NCBI GenBank assembly: GCA_027972325.1
Contig: JAPMOS010000117.1
Coordinates: 1-64,000, forward strand
Length of the DNA stretch: 64,000 nucleotides
Direction: 5' to 3'
Origin: Paratrimastix pyriformis
Lineage: Eukaryota; Preaxostyla; Paratrimastigidae
Below the pieces are notes generated by a model. It was not told the DNA's origin. It saw only the letters and a program-made list of their open reading frames with translations, and made no database searches. Positions 56,501-64,000 of the stretch are shown here, piece by piece (position 1 is the first letter of the stretch; every line of letters begins with the position of its first letter). The position numbers were made by a program, and so were the translations under genes.

Positions 56501-59500
56501 CACGTCGCATCGTGCCGGACGTGGCCGGGGCGTGCGGGGGATGAGGAGCGGATGGTAGGGCACAGACTTTGAGGGAGCGGCGTGTGCGGGCCAGCCCGGC
56601 CCATCCACGGAACATGGCGATGCAAAGCTTGGCGGAGCGAGAGAAAAGGAGCGAAGGTGAGCTCACGCGCGCTGAAGACAGGGTCTCGCGGCCTTTGTCC
56701 CAGTGGGGGGACATAGAGACGGGCGAGAGGGACGCATCTCGAGCGGACCCTGTACTGGTCGAACCGGACAGCGAGGGCCTCGCGGAGGCGTCTGGTGCGG
56801 GCCCGGCAAACGGCCCAACGGAAGGCCACCAGCCCCTGGCTCAGCCCCGTGGCAGCCCAGTGGGCCTGGGCGACCTGCCGTGCCAAAGAGACGCGATGAG
56901 TGGAGGGCGCGACGGGTGCTCGGCACGGACCTGCATCTTGAGGCGACCGGCGCGTTTCCGGTGGGCGAAATTGCGCCACAGGGCGAAGATCTCCCGGAGC
57001 TGGGTGAGGACGAGGGCCAAGGAGAGGGTGCCGGCAAAAATCAAGCGCCATGCCGAATGGGAGGGAATTCCGGGGTGACCCAGCAAACACTTCCGACAAG
57101 TGAAGTGGAAGTGGAAGTGGAAGTGGAATGGTGGAGCGGAGTGGAGGAGAATGCTGGGGGGGGGGGGGGGGGGGGGGGGGGCATGTCGGACCCGATCCGC
57201 CCAGCGCTCCACCAGGAAGCGGCGAGCAGCGGCCTCGTCCTGCCGGCCCGTGGCCACGCAGTGCCGCAGGGCAGCGAGGAACAGCCGGCCACGCAAGGCT
57301 GCCGGGGCAACAAAACGTCACACAGATGGGTTCGTGGGGACGAATGGACGGTGTTGCAGGTGCTTGGGGCATTACCTCCCGTCCCCGCCAAGTCCCAGCC
57401 GGCCTGACGGACCGTCCTCGGTGCCGAAGTGTCGCGCCAGGAAGACCCGCCGCATTTGCGCTGATGGGCGTAGTGCGCCAGGGTTCGGACGACAAGCTGC
57501 GGACAGGGCAACGGACAGGGCAGCGGACAGGGCAGCGGGTGCATGTGAGTACACGCGAAACAAATCCGTTTACTGCGCGTCTGGCGTGTGTCTGGGTGTC
57601 TGTGGGGGTGGGGGGGGGGGGGGGGGGTGGGGGGGGGGGTGGGGGGGGAGGGGGTGGAGTACGATGCCGACCTGCTCTCGGAGTTTGCGCAGGAGGGACC
57701 GCAGGAGGCCGATCTTGAAGGGCGACCCTTCCCAGGCGCCCTCCAGCTCGCCCACAAGCCGCTCCACCGCCGCCCGTTCCGCCTATCGCGACATACGAGA
57801 GAGTGGGATGCGTGGATATGAGGGCGGGCCAGGAGGAAGGAGGGGAGGAGAGGGGAGGGGCAGGGATGGAGCACAAACCCTGATGGGGCTTGTGATGTCA
57901 CGGGTGGCACGCCGCGCCGCTGCGCTCTGGCTGTCCGGCCGCCATCTGCCAAACACTGCCCGGCGGTGCCGATCATCGACGGCGCCAGGCGCAGAAAAAC
58001 GAAAGCGACATGAGATGCAGAAAATTGGCGGGTGTCTGTCAGCCCCGGGTGCCGCGGGCGGGCGGATCCCCCCCATTCAATGGGCCCTTGCTGATGGCGG
58101 GGTCCCTGCAGACCGCGATCGGGCCTTGTGCGTTCCAGCAGCCGCGTGAGGCGCTGCTTTCGGGCGAAGTGATTCAGGGCGCCCTGGTAGGCCTTGGGCA
58201 GCTGGGCCAAGATCTGCGGGGTGGGTGGATGGACCATGATGATATGGTCATATTGGAGGGATGGTGGCGCAGACCTCCTGGCGCCTCAGCTCCACCTCCA
58301 GCTGCCGGGTGCGCTCGAGCATGGCCCGCCCGTCGGCCAGGAACTTGGCCTGGGTTGCCTGCAGCAAGCCACTCACGGCCCGCAGCCGGACGGCCCGGGT
58401 GGCGACATGGCCCACGAGGGTCGTCCACAAGGCTACCGGCGGGGGCACGGCGAAAGTGAATTGGATGATCGCATGGTGGTTCGCCCGTGAGCATCATTGT
58501 GCGCGTCATGTCGGGTACGGGCTCTTTGTCACCGTTCTTGCCACGGACGCACGTCATCATAAGCCAAGGAGGGGCGATGGCAGGGCAGGACAGACCGTGT
58601 GGGCCCTCGGGATCCTCGTCGCCCTCCACTTGGGCCTCGCCTGGCCTCTCGTCATCGCCTGCCCACGCCTCGAAGCCTGGCTGCATGCCGCCATCCATGC
58701 CCACGCCGGCATCTTCCAGGTCCTCCCCGGCCAGCGAGGGGACGCGGACAGGCCCCATCCCAAGGGTGAGCAGCGCCCCCCGTTCGGTGGCCGCCATGCG
58801 ACTGGCCTGCTCGGGGCCCAGCGGTCCCACCAGGGACGAGGCTTCGCTCCCCGGGGTGCCCGGACGCACCTCGGGCGTGGGCATCTCTGCCTCGGGCGGC
58901 TCAGCATCGACTGGCGGCGGGCGGCGGGCTGGCAGTGGGGGGCGGCCCGTGGCGGCCAGACGGGGCGCCGCCGCTCGGCCGGCAGGCAAGTTGGGTTGTT
59001 GTGCCGCCGTCCGCAGCTCAGGCTGCTGACTGGACGGCGGCGCTGGTGCAGTCTCGTCCTCCGGTTCCTGCTCCGTCTCGTCATCTGCTCCACCACTCAT
59101 TTCCGGCGCTTCGTCGCCGACGCGCGGAGGAGGTGCCGCGATTGGCGGCGCCGAACGGGGCCGACGCTCAGGCGGGCTGGGCGCCCAGGCCACGCGCCGC
59201 CCCGCGCTCCGAGGCCGATGTGTGGGTTCGGCAACGGCAGCGGGAACACTGGTGGTGCTGGAGGAGGCCGCGTAAGATGGCCCACCGTTGGCGACTGGGG
59301 TTCGGTGGGCGTAGCGGAATACGGGACCCGCGGTGCGAGGCGCCAGAAATGGGCTCGGGCCGCCGGCCGAGGACAGGTGTCGAGATGGCGACGGGGGCCT
59401 GTGGTGTGAGGCCGTGCCGGTGGGCGATGGCCGTGCCGGTGAGAGAGGAGGTGATATGACGGTTGATGGTGGAGGTGGTGCGGGCGGCTGTGGCGGCTGG

Positions 59501-60650
59501 CCGCGGGGAGCCGCCGGTCTGCGAGTTGGTGTGGGCGGGCGCGGTGCGGGCAGGACTGCCGGGGTGTATGGCAGCAGGGGGCTCGCCGCCGCTGCGGCCG
59601 GCGGTTGGCGTGCAGGCTGATCCGTCGGGGTGGGGGGACGCCGCAACGGCGGGGCGAGCAAGCGATCGATGGTGAGGCCTGGCGCTGCCGTAGGTGCTGG
59701 TGGGGCGGTGGTGGGGTGAGCAGGGGGCTGACGGCTGGGCGGGCGAAGAGGGGCGGCCCGCATGGCGTGACGCATTGTGTACGATGCGGGGACCGCCGAA
59801 GGGGTTGGGTCGACCAGAAGGCCCGTTCCAGCACCCCCGCTGCTTTCCCCCGTGCTGCGAGTGCCTCCGCTGATGCTGGAGAGTGGCGGCGGAAGGGTGG
59901 CGGTGGTGGAAGCGGAAGGGGTGTGGCGGGCCGCCTCCAGGGGTTGAGAGAGACGAGTGAGGCTGAGGAAGCGCGGGGAGAAGAGTCCAGAAGCTGGCGG
60001 CGATGGACCTTGCGGAGCGGCAGGCGAAGACGGTGAATGGCGGTGGGGCACGGCGGAGACCAGGGACATTGGCATGGGCAACGGGGCCCATTCCGGGGCG
60101 GCGGGGCCGTGGGGGCTGGTCGCGAGGGGCGGCGGCTGGGCTTCGAGAACAACGGCGCGAGGGGTACCCCGGGAGATACCGGAGGAAAGCCGCGATCCCG
60201 GCCGGGTCTGCGCCGGCTCCAGGGCCGCAGGAAAGGGCGGTTCCTCTCGTGGCGGGGGATGCGGGGTGCGGGTGCGAGTGGGTAATCCCGAGGTGGCTGT
60301 CACCGGGGGAGCCGGGCCGATCGCGTGTCTTGTCGTTGCAAGCGCTGATGCAGCCGTGGCAAGGGCGGGTGGCGATGAGCGCAGCCCAGGCGGAGGAGAA
60401 GGGAGGGGGCATGGCGGTGATGGAGGTGATGGAGGTGAGGACGGTGTCGGAAGTGCGGGTCGGTCAATAGGCTGAGGTGGTGACGGTTGCGTGGAGATGG
60501 AAAAAAGTGATGTGTTGAGGCGCCGAGGTACAGGAAGAGAATTCACAAAATCATCCTGTTGGATTGGGTGTGGTGGCCCACTTCCCCTCGTACTGGGATG
60601 CAGTTCCACAGGAACCCTAGAAAAGTCCAAAGAAGATGAGAGGTCGAACC
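50536..60650 (-). CDS. Sfi1-type centrin-binding repeat protein
   Basis: A large many-exon gene whose exons on the minus strand repeatedly encode the Sfi1 signature, an Arg-rich helix with L/A-x3-F/L-x2-W. Examples in gene order: LREIFALWRNFAHRKRAG (57.0 kb), LVAFRWAVCRARTRRLREAL (56.8), LCIAMFRGWAGLARTRRSLK (56.6), LARNAFVTWRKVG (55.1), NILAWRGFIAERV (54.7), RLLRAGWDAWAAYTRRRAV (54.5), RLLVHVWRAWRGRLEGL (54.1), MGRCFLRWRDLTRASDRL (53.7), LLRSFAEWRRWATDQRARL and RRAFVGWRQAAYTQRQ (53.1-53.2), LLGHCLATWRAYLGRVRRA and ARVTFRAWRLHTRAAS (52.5-52.6), GRILRAWRQVHGQRVAR (52.3), LRRSFACWRAYHTAM (52.0), LSRAFGLWGRYARERR (51.6). Sfi1 proteins form long helices that bind centrin at spindle poles and basal bodies. 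The first 700 or so residues (60.6-58.4 kb) are a Pro/Ser/Thr/Ala-rich low-complexity region. The start is unresolved: the frame is open to about 60.65 kb with no clear ATG, so a further 5' exon may exist. The last exon probably ends at 50536. Confidence 0.75.
52358..52432. repeat. Imperfect TG/CA microsatellite in the Sfi1-repeat gene
   Basis: GTGTGCGTGTGTTGTATGTG followed by more GTGTG and ATGAGTGTGCGTAT units; an intron, because it interrupts Sfi1-repeat exons. (CA)n on the sense strand recurs near several acceptors in this window. Confidence 0.85.
53313..53416. repeat. GAA/TTC trinucleotide repeat in an intron of the Sfi1-repeat gene
   Basis: About 25 GAA units then GCAGAG/GCAGAA variants on the plus strand; TTC-type polypyrimidine on the sense strand. 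A poly-Glu frame on the plus strand is an artefact of this repeat. Confidence 0.95.
54240..54320 (-). repeat. Third copy of the repeated intron module
   Basis: The plus strand reads CGGAAAAACAAAACCCAGAG then AGGTAGAAGAGACAGC, matching the two copies at 37.2 and 37.4 kb (GGAAAAACAAAAACCAGAG, AGGTAGAAGAGACAGC). The same GTAAAG is found before it and GT-rich runs on both sides. It lies between two Sfi1-repeat exons, with the same orientation relative to transcription as the other copies. Confidence 0.75.
57156..57181. repeat. 26-nt G:C homopolymer after a 5' splice site
   Basis: G26 on the plus strand, C26 on the sense strand of the Sfi1-repeat gene, about 10 bases after the probable donor in GATCGG|GTCCGACATG (exon ending FLVERWADR). 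Confidence 0.85.
57603..57652. repeat. Interrupted poly-G:C tract after a 5' splice site
   Basis: Runs of 18, 10 and 8 G broken by single T on the plus strand; sense strand poly-C with single A. It lies about 25 bases after the probable donor GAGCAG|GTCGGC (exon ending RSLLRKLREQ) of the Sfi1-repeat gene. Confidence 0.85.
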
Positions 60651-60806
60651 CGGGGAAGCCGGGGCCAAACCAAATTTGAATCGGAAGAGAGTTTGACTGC
60701 CCCGAGGTTCTCGAGGTTCGCTTTTCAAGTCAAATCAACTGAGCGAAGAAAAGCCGCCACCGCTCGAATGTACCAATAGCCCTGTCCCCCTCTGTGCACC
60801 AGCGCC
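60651..60806. promoter_or_regulatory. Divergent interval between the Sfi1-repeat gene and the right-edge gene
   Basis: A short, relatively AT-rich stretch (CAAATTTGAATCGG, TTTTCAAGTCAAATCAACTG) between two divergent genes; a shared promoter is likely. First exons of either gene may lie inside it. Confidence 0.4.
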
Positions 60807-63800
60807 AGAGTCTCAGGGAGGAACCAGATCCTCATCGGGCCGCCACCATCACCGCCATCACCGCCATCATCACCACCACCATCGCTCGCGGTCGCCGTCA
60901 GCATCGTCCTATTCGCGTTCCACTTCCTCCTCTCCCTCCAGCTCCTCATTTTCTTCTGACTCGCCCTCCGGGTCATCCGCGACCTCGGAACACCACAGCC
61001 GCCATCACCGCCGGCGGCGTCGGTCGTACAAACGGCACCACCACCGCCACCACCACCACCATCGACGCTCCAGCACAGGTCTGCACTCCATGAAAACATC
61101 CATCCACCTCACTGCGATAGGGACGCCACCGGTCCCATCTACGACTCCCGATCGCCCTGCTGCAGCCATCCCCCCGGTCCCTGGCGGGCCAGGCGGAACT
61201 GATTCTGGTCATGCCCAGAACCCTCCACCACCGCCCGCCAACGTTTCCGTCCAACATGCAGCCATCCCAAACCCCTCGGACGCGCCCCCACTCCCAGCCG
61301 CACCTCGATCCGCCGCGCCTGCTGCCACTGGGAGCACAAACAGCGGACCCTTGTCCCTGCTCACGTTGCCCTCACCACCCAGCAGCCATCCGCCATCCGG
61401 AGGGCTGGTGGGTGGGCCCCTATCCCCTGGGCACACAGACGCCGTGCCCTCTGCACAACCACCACAGCCGCCGCCGCCTCCCCCGCCCCCAGCACCAATA
61501 TCGCTCTCGCCACCGTCTCTGCCTCTGCCTCCGGAACAAGAAGTGCAGCAACAACCAACCGCGGTTCCACTCTTTCCCTCGTCCGATGTTCCCGGGCCGT
61601 CCGGTTCCTCCCCACTCGCCTCACCGGGCAGCGCCAAGGACCGTCCAATCGTCGGTTCCCAAGGCGCCCCCGCCGACACTCCTGAGGCCCTGGCGTCCCA
61701 GTCCGCTGAAGCTCTCTTCGGTCTGTTGGGCATTGCGACGATCGGTGGTCCACTTGTTCCCTCGCTGCCCGTCAATGAGCCGCCAGTAGGCACAAGATAC
61801 ACCTCACCCCACTTGTCACCAGCACTCATTTCATTCTCTGTATGCCTCACAGCACTCACCCCGGTGCCGCCGCCATACGCAGCCCGGCCCGTCTTCAGCC
61901 CCGGCCCAGCCCTCGGCCCGTCCCCCGGCCCCCCAGCTGGTCGGCGGGCCTTTCCTCAGTCGGTCGGCCCGGACCCCGCAGGGCGGTTCGAGGCGCCCCG
62001 CGCCTGGCGTGCGGGGTGGTTGGCGGGGCAGATGACGCTGATCAGGGAGCGCCAGCGCCTTGCGGCCGAAGCCCCGTGTCCAGCGGGCTGTGTGGAGCGA
62101 CAGCACCCCATATTCGGCCAGGTCTCTTCTCCCATCCATGCTCAGCAGTCCACGCCAGACCAGAGTCCAAGCCTCGAGAGGCACACTGATTCCCATAACG
62201 CAACCATTCCACCCGCCCCCCACACCCCAGAGCCGTTCGTTGGCAGAGCTGCTTGGCTGCCTGAAGGCCATCACGGTGGTCACCGACCCGAAGAGGCCGG
62301 CCCCCTGCGCCTGGGATCATCCGGCCACGATGCAGGCCCTGCTGGGGGGCCCCATGGTCGATCCGCCCGAGGTGCCTCCGTCTGGTCTGCCAACATCCAG
62401 GGGTGGTGCCATGTCCTGTGTCTGGGTCGCTTTCGTTGCTGCCCTGGCCAGCCGACATGTCCATGAAGATGCCATTGTCATGGGCCTGCCTGATGTCCAC
62501 CACGAACGAGTTCTGCGTGTCTGCGCGATGATACATGGTCGCGCCGCCCCGCTCACTCGTGTCTATCTTGGTCGACCACCACCCCGCAGCCCGGGCCCCA
62601 TCCGCCTGTTCGCTGCTTCCACCCGTGTCCCACGCCCTGGCCGTCAGCACCGTCTCCGCCCCGAACAGCTCTTTCTGCCGCCCATCCTGCACGCGTTATC
62701 CCGTCCCCCTGGTCGCGCTCTGCCCGTCATCATTGGCCGCCCCGCCCTGGGAGCCGAGCGGGCCCCCATTCCCCATCCCGGGCTGCTGTCCGCTGTGGAT
62801 CTGCGCACCCTCGGGAGCCGATGCGCCCTGCTCGGCCTGCGGGGGCGCCGGGGCGACCTCGCCTTTAGAAGCCTCGGCCAACGGGGCCATCTGGGGGCCC
62901 CTCTTCGCCCTGGCCCGGCGGGCCCTCTTTCGGCTCGAGATGGGCGGGGGCCTCGCGCCCGCCGCCGCCCCGACGGGCCATCGCCACGAGGGCCCCGCCC
63001 CGCCCCGCCCCTTCGTGGAGTTGCTCAATTGGATACACCAAGTGACGCATTACCTGTGGGCCGTCCTGCCCCGGCAGGCCCCCGACTGCCCCGCGGATGT
63101 TCGCCGGGGGGAGGGCGACTGCCACCGGCCGGGGGCCGCCGTCCAGGCGGCAGATTTTCTGGAGCAGCTCACCCGGTTCATGGCCTCCCTGGGGCCCCTG
63201 CCCCTGCCGGGCTTGGCCAGGGGGACCGCCCAGGTCGCTTCCGCCGCACATCCCAATGACACGCCGACCACGGGGAGGGAGACCCATCCCCTCTCACTCC
63301 CTAGCACCCTCCTCATCCACCCTCCCCTCCTTTCCCCCTCCCCTCCCTCCCCTCCCCTCCCCTCCCCTTCCCTCCCTTCCCTCTCCTCCCCTTCCCTCCC
63401 CTCCCCCCCTCCCTTTCTCGCTTCTTCCCAGAGCCCATGGGGCGACCTGTACGCAACCTCGCGCCTGCTGCTCCTGCATGCGTCTCTCCAATGGGCCGCC
63501 CAGCTGGCCTGGTGCACACGTGGGCCACCCGCGCCCTCATCAGCCGACAGGTCGGGCGATCCCGTGTTGCCTTCCCAACCCCGCCACACGGGTGACACGC
63601 CCCCATCCCCGGCCACTGCCGTGGGAAGGGTCGAAGCGAAGCGACACCCCCACCCCCACCTTTGTCCGCCCAGCAGCAGCGGCCGAACCGGGCTGGAGGG
63701 GCGCGCACGGGAGGCCGTGGGTCAGCTGGGGCGGACTGCCATGAGGCATGCGTTGGGTGACATCCTGAGGCTTCGCCAGGTCAGTGGATGTGCCGGCTGC

Positions 63801-64000
63801 ACGGTGTGCCAATAACCATCTGCCTCGCACATCAACGCTCACGTCCACGTACACACACTGCCACATAGCTGGGGCACGAAGTCACCTCGGTCTCCCAGCC
63901 GGCTGCCCCCGTTGGGCGAGCACTGGGCCTCCTCTGGGAGTCCCTCATCGCATGTGCGGGTCTGTACTCTTCTCATGGCGGCGGTGTCCGAGGGGCAGAG
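60807..64000 (+). CDS. His/Arg/Ser-rich, Pro-rich protein, 3' end beyond the window
   Basis: An exon following TCTCAG at about 60816 encodes a His-rich SR-like head: HHHHHHRSRSPSASSYSRST, then a long Ser run, then RRRRRSYKRHHHRHHHHHRR. An intron (about 61080-61122, GTCTGC...GATAG) joins it in frame to a Pro/Ser/Ala-rich segment (61.1-61.8 kb). Further exons read RAWRAGWLAGQMTLIRERQR (near 62.0 kb), SLAELLGCLKAITVVTDPKR (62.2) and FVELLNWIHQVTHYLWAVLP (63.0). I do not recognise the family. The head resembles low-complexity domains of nuclear-speckle proteins, but that is only an analogy. The start is not certain. Confidence 0.5.
63305..63420. repeat. CCCTCC polypyrimidine tract in an intron of the right-edge gene
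   Basis: About 115 bp of C and T with few exceptions on the sense strand, ending CTTCTTCCCAG before the exon starting AGCCCATGGGGCG at about 63432. Confidence 0.85.

Overview
The window looks like nuclear DNA of a GC-rich, flagellated or centriole-bearing single-celled eukaryote. Genes are cut by many very short GT-AG introns (about 36-125 bp where homology fixes both ends). The recognisable products are eukaryotic: CFAP54 (axonemal central apparatus), the RING-box protein RBX1, cullin-3, a TPR protein, and a protein with many Sfi1-type centrin-binding repeats. I cannot place the species. A free-living protist such as a Preaxostyla-type flagellate is only one untested possibility.

Layout. 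Positions 1-14.7 kb are an accessory region with lower GC and few confident genes. It holds a compound minisatellite (1.6-2.0 kb), two related minus-strand genes each followed by a copy of the same repeat (7.1-5.5 and 5.5-2.8 kb), and a 140-bp tandem repeat with perfect palindromes (7.2-7.5 kb). Downstream are two degenerate head-to-tail copies of an unrecognised charged-protein gene (7.6-11.2 kb), a field of CAGTC/CTTGTC short repeats with two tRNA-like heads of one family (11.8-12.6 kb), a zinc-finger gene with an SR-like tail (12.9-14.1 kb) and a 278-bp tandem duplication.

From 14.7 kb on the window is dense host gene space. CFAP54 (minus, 14.7 to about 31.6 kb) is divergent from a coiled-coil gene (plus, to 35.67 kb). 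That gene converges on a second coiled-coil gene (minus, 35.84-38.46 kb). RBX1 (minus) and CUL3 (plus) are head to head with only 69 bp between their start codons. A TPR gene (plus, 43.5-50.08 kb) converges on the Sfi1-repeat gene (minus, 50.5-60.65 kb), which is divergent from a His/Arg/Ser-rich gene that runs off the right edge.

How the genes fit together: RBX1 and CUL3 are the catalytic core of one ubiquitin ligase and probably share one promoter. CFAP54, the Sfi1-repeat protein and perhaps the coiled-coil proteins would all act in the flagellum or basal body.

Unusual general features: all 28 introns whose ends I fixed by homology or phase have a pyrimidine, usually C, at position +3 of the 5' splice site. 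Five G:C homopolymers of at least 20 bp lie in introns with C on the sense strand, often right after the 5' splice site. Long polypurine/polypyrimidine tracts fill several introns.
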